Position numbers and translations under genes: made by a program. 64,000 bases of DNA from Bradyrhizobium stylosanthis. GTDB taxonomy: Bacteria; Pseudomonadota; Alphaproteobacteria; Rhizobiales; Xanthobacteraceae. Positions 9,121-18,272 of the stretch are shown piece by piece. Each line of letters opens with the position of its first letter. Positions within the stretch are counted from its first letter, which is position 1. Below the pieces are notes generated by a model. That model had not been told where the DNA came from. It worked only from the letters and a program-made list of their open reading frames with translations, and made no database searches. The stretch is taken from NCBI RefSeq assembly GCF_001641335.1, contig NZ_LVEM01000003.1:446686-510685 (forward strand), written 5' to 3'.

Positions 9121-10362
9121 TTAGGTGGCGTGGCCGAGCTCGCTGCAGCTGCGCAGCATGTCGTCGGAGCCGGCATCGTTGGCGAGGACCGCGAACAGAT
9201 CGTTGTCGCCCGCCATCGCCGACTTCTTCTTGGACTCCAGCACCAGCACCGACTGCACCGACTGGTGATCGCATTTGCGATAGTGCTGCGGGCCCTTGGT
9301 CAGATCATACTGCAGCTTCTCCAGCGCATCGACCACCTTGTCGGTGTCGGTGCCGCCGGCGGCCTGCATGGCGGCCAGCAGCGATCCGACGCCGGAATAG
9401 CCATAGGCGCCGTAATCGGTCGGGATCGCGCCGCCGTTGGCGGCCTTGAACGCCGCGTTGAAGCTGGCGGCCGACTTGCTCTGCCCCTCCAGGCCCCAAT
9501 AGTAATTGGCGCCGCCGACCACGCCCTCGAACACGTCGGGGCCGACCGCGAGCCGCTGATTGTGCAGGATGACCGGCACGACGATCTTCATCTGCTGCTT
9601 GACGCCAAAATCCACGGCCTGCTTGATCGAGTTGGCCTGGTCGCGGCCGAAATTGGAGATGCAGAGCACGTCCGGCCGCATCGACATCAGGCGCGGCATG
9701 AAGGTGGAGTAGTCGGCCGCGCCGAACGGATGCAGGATCTCGCCGACGTTGTCCGCGCCGATCGCCGCCTGCGCGCGCTTGAAGCCGCGCAGCATCTCGT
9801 GACCATAGGCGTAGTCGGCAACGAGATGCGCGACCTTCATGCCCTTCTTCAGGGTCTGCCGGGCCACGGCCGCGGTCGTCATGTGCGGATTCAGCGCCTC
9901 GTGGAAGGTGTATTTGCTGAAATCCTTGGCCTCGTTGATGGTGTCGGACTGGCTGATCGAGACGTAGATCACGCCGCGGGCGCGGGTGACCTCGTTGACC
10001 GCGAGCTGCACCGCGCTGGAGAGTGCGCCGACCACGGCATGGACCTTGTCCTTCTCGATCAGCTCCAGCGTGCGCGTCGCGGCCTCGCCGGCGTTGAGCT
10101 TGTCGTCACGGACCAGCAGCTCGACCTTGCGGCCGCCGATGCCGCCCTTGTCGTTGACGAGCTTGACCGCGAGCTCGGCGCATTTGACCTGGTCGCGCGC
10201 CTCGGCCGCGAACGGTCCGGTGAGCGGGGTCGGGAAGCCGATGCGGATGGTCTCGTCCGCGGCGCGGCCGAGACGGGGCATGGCGAGCAGCGCCGCGCCT
10301 GCCGAGAGGCCGGCAAGCGCAGTACGGCGGGTAATCTTCGACGTCGAACCGGATTTGGGCAT
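9121..10362 (-). CDS. Periplasmic substrate-binding protein of LivK type, with Tat-like signal
   Basis: The 413-residue protein carries a twin-arginine leader (ITRRTALAGLSAGAALLAMP) and the type I periplasmic binding fold of the LivJ/LivK family (IRIGFPTPLTGPFA, then GGIGGRKVELLVRDDKLNAGEAA). The frame extends upstream to 10749, but ATG 10362 is preceded by GGAGGACACC and starts the leader. It lies 23 bases after the molybdenum-hydroxylase large subunit and 24 before the LivH-type permease. The divergence from leucine-binding proteins and the operon context suggest it captures the hydroxylase substrate, perhaps an N-heterocycle or aromatic compound; that is inference. Confidence 0.86.
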   Translation of the reverse strand: MPKSGSTSKITRRTALAGLSAGAALLAMPRLGRAADETIRIGFPTPLTGPFAAEARDQVKCAELAVKLVNDKGGIGGRKVELLVRDDKLNAGEAATRTLELIEKDKVHAVVGALSSAVQLAVNEVTRARGVIYVSISQSDTINEAKDFSKYTFHEALNPHMTTAAVARQTLKKGMKVAHLVADYAYGHEMLRGFKRAQAAIGADNVGEILHPFGAADYSTFMPRLMSMRPDVLCISNFGRDQANSIKQAVDFGVKQQMKIVVPVILHNQRLAVGPDVFEGVVGGANYYWGLEGQSKSAASFNAAFKAANGGAIPTDYGAYGYSGVGSLLAAMQAAGGTDTDKVVDALEKLQYDLTKGPQHYRKCDHQSVQSVLVLESKKKSAMAGDNDLFAVLANDAGSDDMLRSCSELGHAT

Positions 10363-10385
10363 GGTGTCCTCCAACTGTCTTTTTT

Positions 10386-12761
10386 CTAGAAACGCTTCAA
10401 GGCTTTCAGGACTTTGACGGGCGTGATCGGAATCGAATTGATCGTCGTATCGAACGGGGCAAGCGCATCGTTGACGGCATTGAGAACGCAGGCGGACGCT
10501 GCCGCCGTGCCGGCCTCGCCAACGCCCTTGGCGCCGAGTACGGTGTCGGCGGTCGGCGTCTCGACATGGGCGATGACGATGTCGGGCATTTCCATGGGCA
10601 TCGGCACGAGGTAGTCGGCGAGCGAGCCGTTCATGAGCTGGCCGGTCTCGCTGTAGCGGCACTCCTCGAACAGCGCCGCGCCCAGCCCTTGGACGATGCC
10701 GCCGCGAAGCTGCTCGTCCACCAGCATCGGGTTGATGACGCGGCCGCAATCCTCGACGATGAAGTGCTTCAACACCTTGATGAAGCCGGTCTCGACGTCG
10801 ACCTCGAGCGAACAGCCCTGGATGCCGTTGGTGAAGGCGAAGGGATAGCCCTGCGGGGCGAAGTGATGGCTGACAGTCAGCTGCGCCTGCGTGCCCGGCG
10901 GGAGCGTATCGGAGCGGAAATAGGCGATGCGCGCGATCTCGGCGATCGGCATCCGCTGGTTCCGCGTCACCGCATCGACGACCTCGCCATCGACGATGTC
11001 GAGCGCCGACGGCTGTTCCTGGAGAATCAGCGCGGCGATCTCCAGGATGTTGCGCTTGAGCGCGCGCGTGGCCTGCAGTGCGGTTTCGCCGCCTATGCCG
11101 GCGCCGCGACAGGCCCAGGTGGCGCCGCCATGCGGGGTGACCTCGGTGTCCCCGGTGATGACCTTGACGTGGTCCTGCGCGATGCCGAGCTGATCAGCCA
11201 CGATCTGGCCGATGATCGCCTCGGTGCCCTGCCCCTGCTCGGTGACCGAGATCAGGCATCGGACCTCGCCGGATGGCGTCAGGCTGAGGATCGCGCCGTC
11301 CTGCGAAGAGATGCGTGCGCCGCCGACGCCGTAGAAGGCGGGACTCGGATTGGTGATTTCGACGAAGGTCGCAATCCCGATGCCGCGATAGACGCCGCGC
11401 TTGCGCAGCTCGGCCTGCTCGGCGCGCAGGCCGTCATAGTCCATCAGCTCGTGCAGGCGCTTCAGGCAGGCCTGATGCGACAGCGCCTCGAAGCGATAGC
11501 CGGTCGGCGAGGTCTGCGGATAGGCATCGTCCGCGATCACGTTCTGCGCGCGGATCGCGAAAGGGTCGAGGCCGAGCTTGCTCGCCGCCATATCGACCAG
11601 CCGCTCGGTGACGGCGCAGGCGATGGGATGGCCGACGGCGCGATATTGGCTGGTCTGCACCTTGTTCTGGAAGATCACCTCCAGTGTGGCGCGGTAATTC
11701 CTGAAGCGATAGGGCGCGCCGATCAGGCGGATCACCTGGTTGCCCTCGACCACGCTGGTGCGCGGATAGGTCGAGAACGCGCCGATCGCGGTCAGGTCCA
11801 GCACGTCCACCGCAAGGATATCGCCGCCGGCGTCGAGCGCCATCCGCGCGCGGACGCGGTGGTCGCGGGCGTGGATGTCGGAGACAAAGGACTCGATGCG
11901 GTCGGCGACGTATTTGACCGGACGTCCCAGCAGGATCGAGAGGCCGACCACCGCCATGTCCTCGTGATAGACATGCAGCTTCATCCCGAACGAGCCACCG
12001 ATGTCGGTCGCGATCACGCGAACCCGGGCCTCGGGGATGCCGTAGTGACGCGAATAGAGATCCTGGAACTGATACGGCGTTTGCGTCGCGTGGTGCACCG
12101 TGAGCGCACCCGCGGCGGGATCGTAGTCGGCGACGATCGCGCGCGGCTCCAGCGTCACCGCGGTGTGGCGGCCAAAGGAAAATTCCTCCTCGACCACATG
12201 GGCAGCTTGCGCAAAGGCGTCGTCGACGGCGCCGCTGTCGAGGTGGCTGCGGAAGCAAATGTTATTGGCGCTGCCGGGATTGATCACGGGACCGCCGGCC
12301 TCGCGCGCGCCGTCGATGTCGACGACGAGAGGAAGGTCCTCGTAGTCGACCTCGATAAGTTCCAGCGCGTCTTCCGCGATGGCCCGGCTCTCGGCAAGGA
12401 CGGCCACCACCGCCTGCCCGGCCCAGACCACGCGATCCAGTGGCAGCGGCAATTGCGGCGCCGAGGTCATGCCCTTGAAATGGTCGAGCGTTCCGGTCCA
12501 GGGCGTGCAGATCTTTGCAAGGTCCTCGCCGGTGGCAACAAGATGCACGCCTTCGAGCGCGCGGGCCGCCCCGACATCGATCGAGACGATCTTCGCATGT
12601 GCATGCGGGCTTCGCAGGAACGCGGCATGGAGCATGCGCGGCAGCTTGAGGTCGCTGATGTAGCGTCCGCGCCCCGCCAGCAGCCGTTTTGCATTCGGCC
12701 GCGGCACCGAGCGGCCGATATAGGAATTGGGGCGATCGAGCGAGGTCAGCGGCGCGGTCAT
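10386..12761 (-). CDS. Molybdopterin-binding large subunit, xanthine dehydrogenase/CO dehydrogenase family
   Basis: The 791-residue protein is the catalytic subunit of a molybdenum hydroxylase, with the N-terminal entry IGRSVPRPNAKRLLAGRGRY, the Gln-bearing loop VTEQGQGTE, the segment CRGAGIGGE and the C-terminal catalytic Glu motif GVGEAGT. The loop that reads AYXCSFR in true aerobic CO dehydrogenase and AYRGAGR in form II proteins is QYRAVGHPIA here, so it is not a CO oxidiser and is atypical even among form II enzymes. It probably hydroxylates an organic substrate. The start overlaps the iron-sulfur subunit stop by 4 bases, with GGAGGTG before it. No CoxD/E/F-like maturation genes are present nearby. 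Confidence 0.88.
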   Translation of the reverse strand: MTAPLTSLDRPNSYIGRSVPRPNAKRLLAGRGRYISDLKLPRMLHAAFLRSPHAHAKIVSIDVGAARALEGVHLVATGEDLAKICTPWTGTLDHFKGMTSAPQLPLPLDRVVWAGQAVVAVLAESRAIAEDALELIEVDYEDLPLVVDIDGAREAGGPVINPGSANNICFRSHLDSGAVDDAFAQAAHVVEEEFSFGRHTAVTLEPRAIVADYDPAAGALTVHHATQTPYQFQDLYSRHYGIPEARVRVIATDIGGSFGMKLHVYHEDMAVVGLSILLGRPVKYVADRIESFVSDIHARDHRVRARMALDAGGDILAVDVLDLTAIGAFSTYPRTSVVEGNQVIRLIGAPYRFRNYRATLEVIFQNKVQTSQYRAVGHPIACAVTERLVDMAASKLGLDPFAIRAQNVIADDAYPQTSPTGYRFEALSHQACLKRLHELMDYDGLRAEQAELRKRGVYRGIGIATFVEITNPSPAFYGVGGARISSQDGAILSLTPSGEVRCLISVTEQGQGTEAIIGQIVADQLGIAQDHVKVITGDTEVTPHGGATWACRGAGIGGETALQATRALKRNILEIAALILQEQPSALDIVDGEVVDAVTRNQRMPIAEIARIAYFRSDTLPPGTQAQLTVSHHFAPQGYPFAFTNGIQGCSLEVDVETGFIKVLKHFIVEDCGRVINPMLVDEQLRGGIVQGLGAALFEECRYSETGQLMNGSLADYLVPMPMEMPDIVIAHVETPTADTVLGAKGVGEAGTAAASACVLNAVNDALAPFDTTINSIPITPVKVLKALKRF

Positions 12762-13282
12762 GTGGCACCTCCGCCTTGGCTACGCGCTTTGGCCACCGCA
12801 TCGATGGCATCGACGATCGCTTCATAGCCGGTGCAGCGGCAGTAATTTCCCGACAGCGCGTCGCGGATTTCCTCGCGGCTCGGCTGCGCCACCTGCGACA
12901 GCAGCTCATGCGCATTCACCAGCATGCCGGGCGTGCAGAAGCCGCACTGCAGCGCATTGCGACGATGGAATTCGGCCTGGAGATCAGCGATCACGCCGCT
13001 CTCGGTGAGGCCTTCGATGGTGTTGATCGTCGCGCCATCGGCCTGCACCGCATACATCAGGCAGGAGTGCACGGCGCGGCCGTCGAGCTGCACGAGGCAG
13101 GCGCCGCAGGCGCCCATCTCGCATCCGGCGTGCGTGCCCGTCAGTTCCAGCGCGTTGCGCAGGCAATCGACCAGCGTCTCGCGCGGCGAGACTTCGCAGG
13201 CGACCTTGCGGCCGTTGACGACGAGGCGGACCCGCACGGTCTCGTCGGCCTCGTCCAGCAAGGTTTCATCAAAGCCGCTCAT
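12758..13282 (-). CDS. [2Fe-2S] small subunit of the molybdenum hydroxylase (CoxS type)
   Basis: The 174-residue protein has the plant-ferredoxin-type cluster motif GCEMGACGAC and the second cluster motif QCGFCTPGM...NYCRCTGY of CoxS/XdhC-type subunits. It passes electrons from the molybdenum centre to FAD. It overlaps its neighbours by 4 bases at each end, between the FAD subunit and the large subunit, in the order M-S-L typical of CoxMSL operons. Confidence 0.92.
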   Translation of the reverse strand: MSGFDETLLDEADETVRVRLVVNGRKVACEVSPRETLVDCLRNALELTGTHAGCEMGACGACLVQLDGRAVHSCLMYAVQADGATINTIEGLTESGVIADLQAEFHRRNALQCGFCTPGMLVNAHELLSQVAQPSREEIRDALSGNYCRCTGYEAIVDAIDAVAKARSQGGGAT

Positions 13283-14139
13283 GCGCCCTCACCCAGACGT
13301 CCGAGCAGGCGGCCGAGCAGCACGCGGGCGATATGCAGCCGCATCGCCGGCGGCACCTCGTCGCTGTCCGGCGGCGCGAGATCGCCTTCGAGCGCGGCTT
13401 GCGCAGCGGCGATGCGCTCCGCATCCAGGCTCGAACCGATCAGGGTCGCCTCGGCGCCCTTCACCCGCGTCGGCGTGTTGCCGACCGAGAAGAAGGAGAT
13501 ACGGATGTCATCGACACGATCGTTCTTGAAAGTCGCGAGCATGCCGCAGCCGACCAGCGCATAGTCGCCGCGCCGGCGCGCCAGCTCGTCGAACGCGAAG
13601 CGCTGGTCCGCCTTGAACAGCGGGACATGGACCGCGGTGATCAGCTCGCCGGGCTGCAAGGCCGTCTCGAACAGGTCGAGGAAGAAATCGTCGGCCTTGA
13701 CGCGACGGCTGCCGGAAGGACCCGCAATCTCGATCTCGGCGTCGAGCGCCAGCGTCATCGCAGGAAATTCGGACGCGGGGTCGGCGAGCGCGACGCTGCC
13801 GCCAAACGTACCGCGATTGCGGATCGCGGGATGGGCGACGAAGGGCGCGGCGGCATGCAGCAGTGGCGCAAATTCGGCGATCAGCGGCTCGCTCAGCATC
13901 TCGCAATGCCGCGTCAGCGCCCCGATGCGCAAATAGCCGCCTTCGCGCCTGACCCCGCGCAGCTCGTCGATATGAGTGATGTCGATCAACAGCCGCGGCG
14001 CCTGCAGACGCAGCGACAGCGCCGGCACGAGGCTCTGGCCCCCGGCAATGAAGCGCGCGTCGTCCCCGGCGCGTGCGTGAGCATCCAGCGCCTGGTCGAT
14101 CGTCGCAGCACGAAAATAGCTGAAAGCCCTCGCCTTCAC
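13279..14139 (-). CDS. FAD-binding medium subunit of the molybdenum hydroxylase (CoxM type)
   Basis: The 286-residue flavoprotein shows the family FAD motifs AGGQSLVPALSLR and the segment AIRNRGTFGGSVALADPASEFPA. The frame runs up to an ATG at 14235, but the extra 32 residues look untranslated; a GTG at 14139 preceded by GAGGAAA gives VKARAFSYFRAA, the usual start and length. It is the first gene of the operon, which faces the TetR gene across a 170-base region with two palindromes. The regulator and the substrate are both unknown. Confidence 0.85.
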   Translation of the reverse strand: MKARAFSYFRAATIDQALDAHARAGDDARFIAGGQSLVPALSLRLQAPRLLIDITHIDELRGVRREGGYLRIGALTRHCEMLSEPLIAEFAPLLHAAAPFVAHPAIRNRGTFGGSVALADPASEFPAMTLALDAEIEIAGPSGSRRVKADDFFLDLFETALQPGELITAVHVPLFKADQRFAFDELARRRGDYALVGCGMLATFKNDRVDDIRISFFSVGNTPTRVKGAEATLIGSSLDAERIAAAQAALEGDLAPPDSDEVPPAMRLHIARVLLGRLLGRLGEGA

Positions 14140-14188
14140 CGCCGTTTCCTCAAAATCCGTCGGCTCATCAGCCGGGATGCCAGATTTG

Positions 14189-14202
14189 TAACCATCTGGT
14201 CT
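14189..14202. promoter_or_regulatory. Operator-like palindrome proximal to the hydroxylase operon
   Basis: TAACCATCTGGTCT is an imperfect copy of the palindrome at 14243 (shared core ACCAtnTGGTC) and is followed, as there, by CAAA. It lies 50 bases before the GTG start of the FAD subunit. It is probably one of two binding sites for the divergent TetR regulator. Confidence 0.55.
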
Positions 14203-14242
14203 CAAAATCCTGACACGGCGACGGAAGGCGGTCAACAGGAAA

Positions 14243-14256
14243 TGACCATTTGGTCA
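14243..14256. promoter_or_regulatory. Operator-like palindrome proximal to the TetR gene
   Basis: TGACCATTTGGTCA has perfect 6-bp arms (TGACCA/TGGTCA) around two central bases, 53 bases before the TetR start codon and 54 bases (centre to centre) from the second copy. Palindromes of this size are typical TetR-family operators, so autoregulation together with control of the hydroxylase operon is likely. Confidence 0.6.
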
Positions 14257-14309
14257 CAAATGCAGCTTTAGGCTAAGAAGGCAGCTTGAGATTGCTAAAC
14301 AGCGACGAA

Positions 14310-15014
14310 ATGGCCCGAAAAGCGCAGAAACCAGCGAAGCGACCTGTCCGGAAGCGGACCGAGACAGACAAGTCCGCGCCAAAGCGCCGCAACATGCGCG
14401 CGGCCGACCGCGAGCGCGCGATCGTGGACGAGGCCATCCGCTTTTTCGCGGAGCATGGCTTCGAAGGCCAGACCCGCGAGCTGGCCAAACGCATGGGCAT
14501 CACGCATTCGGCGATCTATCGCCACTTCCCCAGCAAGGAAGCGCTGATCGAGCGCGTCTATCAAGAGGTCTATCTCAGCCGCTGGTCGCCCGACTGGGGC
14601 CCGATGATCCGCGACCGATCGCTGTCGCTCGAAGCCCGGCTGACGCGCTTCTACCTCGACTATGTCGAGCGCGTATTCGAGTACAATTGGGTGCGGATCT
14701 TCGTCTTCTCCGGCATGAAGTCGTTCGGCATCACCGGCCGCTATCTCGACATCGTCCGCCGCGAGATCATCGAGCCCGCGGCAGCGGAGCTGCGCCACGA
14801 TCTGAAGCTGCCGGATGCGAAGGCCCGTCCGCTGAGCGAGCGCGAGACCGAGCTGTTCTGGGGCCTGCACGGCCGCATCTTTTATCTTGCGATCCGCAAG
14901 TTCATCTACGGGACGCCGATCCCGTCCGATCTCGACGCCATCGTCCGCGACGCCGTCCAGACTTTCATGGACGGCGCCAAGACGACGATGCCGAAGCTGC
15001 TGGTGAGCGGCTAG
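14310..15014 (+). CDS. TetR/AcrR-family transcriptional regulator, divergent to the hydroxylase operon
   Basis: The 234-residue protein opens with a basic tail (about 30 residues), then a TetR helix-turn-helix (IVDEAIRFFAEHGFEGQTRELAKRMGITHSAIYRHFPSK), then a C-terminal ligand/dimerisation domain I cannot assign. A TTG at 14286 would add eight residues; ATG 14310 is preferred. Its position opposite the molybdenum-hydroxylase/transporter operon and the paired palindromes between them suggest it represses that operon until the substrate or a metabolite binds. Confidence 0.85.
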   Translation: MARKAQKPAKRPVRKRTETDKSAPKRRNMRAADRERAIVDEAIRFFAEHGFEGQTRELAKRMGITHSAIYRHFPSKEALIERVYQEVYLSRWSPDWGPMIRDRSLSLEARLTRFYLDYVERVFEYNWVRIFVFSGMKSFGITGRYLDIVRREIIEPAAAELRHDLKLPDAKARPLSERETELFWGLHGRIFYLAIRKFIYGTPIPSDLDAIVRDAVQTFMDGAKTTMPKLLVSG

Positions 15015-16685
15015 CTATTTCGCAAGGCTCGGCAGATCGAGCCCCTTGTCGCGGGCGCAGTCGATTGCGATGTCGTAGCCGGCATCGGCATGCCGCATGA
15101 CGCCGCTGGCGGGATCGTTCCAGAGCACGCGCTCGATCCGCTTGGCGGCTTCCGGCGTGCCGTCGGCGACGATCACCATGCCGGCATGCTGGGAATAGCC
15201 GATGCCGACGCCGCCGCCGTGATGCAGCGAGACCCAGGTCGCGCCGCTGGCGCAATTGAGCAGCGCGTTGAGCAACGGCCAGTCCGACACGGCGTCCGAG
15301 CCATCCTTCATCGCCTCGGTCTCGCGGTTCGGGCTTGCCACCGAGCCGCTGTCGAGATGATCGCGCCCGATCACGATCGGCGCTTTCAACTCGCCGCGCG
15401 CCACCATCTCGTTGAACGCAAGGCCGAGGCGATGGCGATCGCCAAGGCCAACCCAGCAGATCCGCGCCGGCAGGCCCTGGAACTTGATGCGCTCCTTGGC
15501 CATGTCGAGCCAATTGTGCAGATGCTTGTCGTCGGGCATCAGCTCCTTGACCTTGGCGTCGGTCTTGAAGATGTCCTCGGGATCGCCCGAGAGCGCGGCC
15601 CAGCGGAACGGGCCGACGCCGCGGCAGAACAGCGGGCGGATATAGGCGGGCACGAAGCCGGGGAAATCGAAGGCGTTCTTCAGGCCCATGTCCTGCGCCA
15701 TCTGACGGATGTTGTTGCCGTAGTCGAGCGTCGGAATGCCCTGCGCGTGGAAATCCAGCATGGCCTGGACATGCTCGACCATCGAGGTCTTCGAGGCGCG
15801 CTCGACCGCCTTCGGATCGGACGCGCGCTTGGCTTCCCAATCGGCCAGCGACCAGCCCTTCGGCAAGTAGCCGTTGATCGGGTCATGCGCGCTGGTCTGG
15901 TCGGTAACGATATCGGGCTTCACGCCGCGACGCACCAGCTCCGGGAAAATCTCGGCGGCATTGCCGAGCAGGCCGACCGAGACCGCCTTCTTGGTCTTCG
16001 TGGCCTCCGCCATGATCGCGAGCGCCTCGTCGAGCGTTGCAGCCTGGCGGTCGAGATAGCCGGTACGCAGCCGCATCTCGATGCGGCTCGGCTGGCATTC
16101 GACCGCGAGCATCGACGCGCCGGCCATGGTTGCGGCCAGCGGCTGCGCGCCGCCCATGCCTCCGAGGCCGGCAGTGAGGATCCATTTGCCGGCGAGGCTG
16201 CCGCCGTAGTGACGACGGCCGACCTCGACGAAGGTCTCGTAGGTGCCCTGCACGATGCCCTGGCTGCCGATATAGATCCATGAGCCCGCCGTCATCTGGC
16301 CGTACATCATCAGGCCCTGCCGATCGAGCTCGTTGAAATGATCGAGCGTCGCCCAGTGCGGCACGATGTTGGAGTTCGCGATCAGCACGCGCGGCGCATC
16401 CGCATGGGTGCGGAACACGCCGACCGGCTTGCCGGACTGCACCAGCAGCGTTTGGTCGCCTTCCAGATTCCGCAAGGCCGCCGTGATCCGGTCGAAGCTT
16501 TCCCAGTCGCGCGCGGCGCGGCCGATGCCGCCATAGACGACGAGCTCGCTCGGGCGCTCGGCGACGTCAGGATCGAGATTGTTCATCAGCATGCGCAGCG
16601 GCGCTTCCGTCAGCCAGCTCTTGGCGCTGATCTCGCTGCCGCGCGGGGCACGAATGGTGCGGTCGTTGTCCAGTCGGCGATTCAT
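15015..16685 (-). CDS. hutU: Urocanate hydratase
   Basis: The 556-residue protein is full length for urocanase (MNNLDPDVAERPSELVVYGGIGRAARDWESF, then QGLMMYGQMTAGSWIYIGSQGIVQGTYETF). The enzyme uses tightly bound NAD+ to add water to urocanate, forming 4-imidazolone-5-propionate, the second step of histidine degradation in the cytoplasm. It follows hutH by 27 bases on the same strand, so hutI-hutH-hutU form an operon. GGGG lies before the ATG. Confidence 0.96.
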   Translation of the reverse strand: MNRRLDNDRTIRAPRGSEISAKSWLTEAPLRMLMNNLDPDVAERPSELVVYGGIGRAARDWESFDRITAALRNLEGDQTLLVQSGKPVGVFRTHADAPRVLIANSNIVPHWATLDHFNELDRQGLMMYGQMTAGSWIYIGSQGIVQGTYETFVEVGRRHYGGSLAGKWILTAGLGGMGGAQPLAATMAGASMLAVECQPSRIEMRLRTGYLDRQAATLDEALAIMAEATKTKKAVSVGLLGNAAEIFPELVRRGVKPDIVTDQTSAHDPINGYLPKGWSLADWEAKRASDPKAVERASKTSMVEHVQAMLDFHAQGIPTLDYGNNIRQMAQDMGLKNAFDFPGFVPAYIRPLFCRGVGPFRWAALSGDPEDIFKTDAKVKELMPDDKHLHNWLDMAKERIKFQGLPARICWVGLGDRHRLGLAFNEMVARGELKAPIVIGRDHLDSGSVASPNRETEAMKDGSDAVSDWPLLNALLNCASGATWVSLHHGGGVGIGYSQHAGMVIVADGTPEAAKRIERVLWNDPASGVMRHADAGYDIAIDCARDKGLDLPSLAK

Positions 16686-16697
16686 GCGGAAACCCCT

Positions 16698-16727
16698 TCA
16701 GTCAAGTCTTGGTCAGTCAAGTTTTGG
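16698..16727. repeat. Tandem 15-bp duplication across the hutH stop codon
   Basis: Two adjacent 15-base copies (16698-16712 and 16713-16727) differ at one base. On the coding strand they repeat the hutH end, ACTTGACTGA, so a second copy of the last codons and stop lies in the hutH-hutU gap. Coding is not disturbed. Confidence 0.7.
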
Positions 16728-18272
16728 AAACGGATCGGATGGAAGCGCAGCAATCGCTGCGGCCGGCAACGCATCGGCTTCGACAAGCGCGGCGGCCTTG
16801 GCGAGATCGCCCGCCATGTAGCGGTCGGCGCCGAGCGCAGGCACCTGCTCGCGGAGCAAGGCGATGACCGCGACCAGCGGCGCGCTGGTCGCATGCGGCG
16901 CGCGTAGCGTGATGCCTTGCGCCGCGACCAGGAGCTCGATACCGAGGATAGCGGCGAGATTGTCGGCCATGTCGCAGATGCGCCGCGCAGCATGCGCGGC
17001 CATCGAGACATGGTCTTCCTGGTTGGCGCTGGTCGGCGTCGAATCGATCGAACAGGCAGAAGCGCGCTGCTTGTTCTCGGCGTAGAGCGCCGCCGCGGTC
17101 ACCTCCGCAATCATGAAGCCGGAATTGATGCCGGGATCGGGGGTGAGGAACGGCGGCAGGCCAAAATTCAGCGCGGGATCGACCAGCGTCGCGATCCGCC
17201 GCTCGCTGATCGCACCGATCTCCGACAGCGCCAGCGCGATGGCGTCGGCGGCGAACGCGACGGGCTCAGCGTGGAAATTGCCGCCGGAGACGATCTCGCC
17301 GGTTTCGACCAGCACCAGCGGATTGTCGGTCACGGCATTGGCTTCGACGATCAGCGTCCGCGCGGCCTGCGTGATCAGGTCGAGCGCTGCGCCCGCCACT
17401 TGAGGCTGGCAGCGCAGGCAATAGGGATCCTGCACGCGCTCGTCGCCCTCGAGATGCGACAGGCGGATGTCGCTGCCGTCGAGCAGCGCGGTCAGCGTCG
17501 CGGCCGCTGCGATCTGACCGGCATGGCCGCGCAACGCCTGAATTTCGGGGCGGAACGGCGCCGTGGACGCCATCGCCGCATCGACCGAGAGCGCACCGGT
17601 GACGAGTGCGGCCGTGGCGAGGCGAAATGCGCGCAGCACGCCCGAGATGGCGTAGGCGGTCGAGAACTGCGTGCCGTTGATCAGAGCGAGCCCTTCCTTG
17701 GGGCCCAGCGTCAAGGGCGCGAGGCCGGCGGCGGCGAGCGCCTCACTGCCGGACACGATCTTGCCGCCGACGACCGCCTGCCCCTCGCCGAGCATCACAG
17801 CCGTCATATGCGCGAGCGGTGCAAGATCGCCGGAGGCGCCGACCGAGCCCTGCTGCGGCACCAGGGGATAGACACCGCGCGCCAGCATCGCCTGCAACTG
17901 CTCGATCACCTCGCGGCGGACGCCGGAGGCACCGCGCCCGAGCGAGATGATCTTCAGCGCCATCATCAGGCGGACGATCGGCTCGGGCGTGGCCGGGCCG
18001 ACACCGCAGCAATGCGAGACGATGAGATTGCGCTGGAGCAGCGCGGTCTGGTCGGGGGGAATGCGCTTCGAGGCCAGCTTGCCGAAGCCGGTATTGATGC
18101 CATAGACGGGGAGAACGGCTTGCGCCGCCTTTGCGACGATCCCGGCTGCGGCTTCGACGCGCGGCCAGAACGTGGGATCGAGGACGACGGACGCGCCTCC
18201 CAGCACGCGCGCGAGATCGTCGAGGCTGACCGTCCCCGGCTTGACGATGATCGCGGCGCCCTGCTCCGTCAC
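16713..18272 (-). CDS. hutH: Histidine ammonia-lyase
   Basis: The 519-residue protein has the family signature GSVGASGDLAPLAHM; Ala146-Ser147-Gly148 would form the MIO electrophile that removes ammonia from L-histidine to give urocanate. The frame is open up to 18446, but GTG 18272 overlaps the hutI stop by 4 bases (GTGA) and gives the normal length, so it is chosen. The C-terminus coincides with a short tandem duplication. Second gene of hutI-hutH-hutU. Confidence 0.95.
   Translation of the reverse strand: MTEQGAAIIVKPGTVSLDDLARVLGGASVVLDPTFWPRVEAAAGIVAKAAQAVLPVYGINTGFGKLASKRIPPDQTALLQRNLIVSHCCGVGPATPEPIVRLMMALKIISLGRGASGVRREVIEQLQAMLARGVYPLVPQQGSVGASGDLAPLAHMTAVMLGEGQAVVGGKIVSGSEALAAAGLAPLTLGPKEGLALINGTQFSTAYAISGVLRAFRLATAALVTGALSVDAAMASTAPFRPEIQALRGHAGQIAAAATLTALLDGSDIRLSHLEGDERVQDPYCLRCQPQVAGAALDLITQAARTLIVEANAVTDNPLVLVETGEIVSGGNFHAEPVAFAADAIALALSEIGAISERRIATLVDPALNFGLPPFLTPDPGINSGFMIAEVTAAALYAENKQRASACSIDSTPTSANQEDHVSMAAHAARRICDMADNLAAILGIELLVAAQGITLRAPHATSAPLVAVIALLREQVPALGADRYMAGDLAKAAALVEADALPAAAIAALPSDPFPKLD

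Noticed and set aside
8212..10389. Plus-strand frame of 725 codons under the transporter genes
   Set aside because: It overlaps LivH- and LivK-type genes in antisense and is low-complexity His/Arg/Asp-rich; no ribosome-binding site.
10566..12827. Plus-strand frame of 753 codons opposite the molybdenum hydroxylase
   Set aside because: Antisense shadow of the large subunit gene, with no recognisable domain.
10386..13282. Aerobic CO dehydrogenase (coxMSL)
   Set aside because: Subunit order fits, but the AYXCSFR active-site loop is absent from the large subunit and no coxDEF accessory genes follow.
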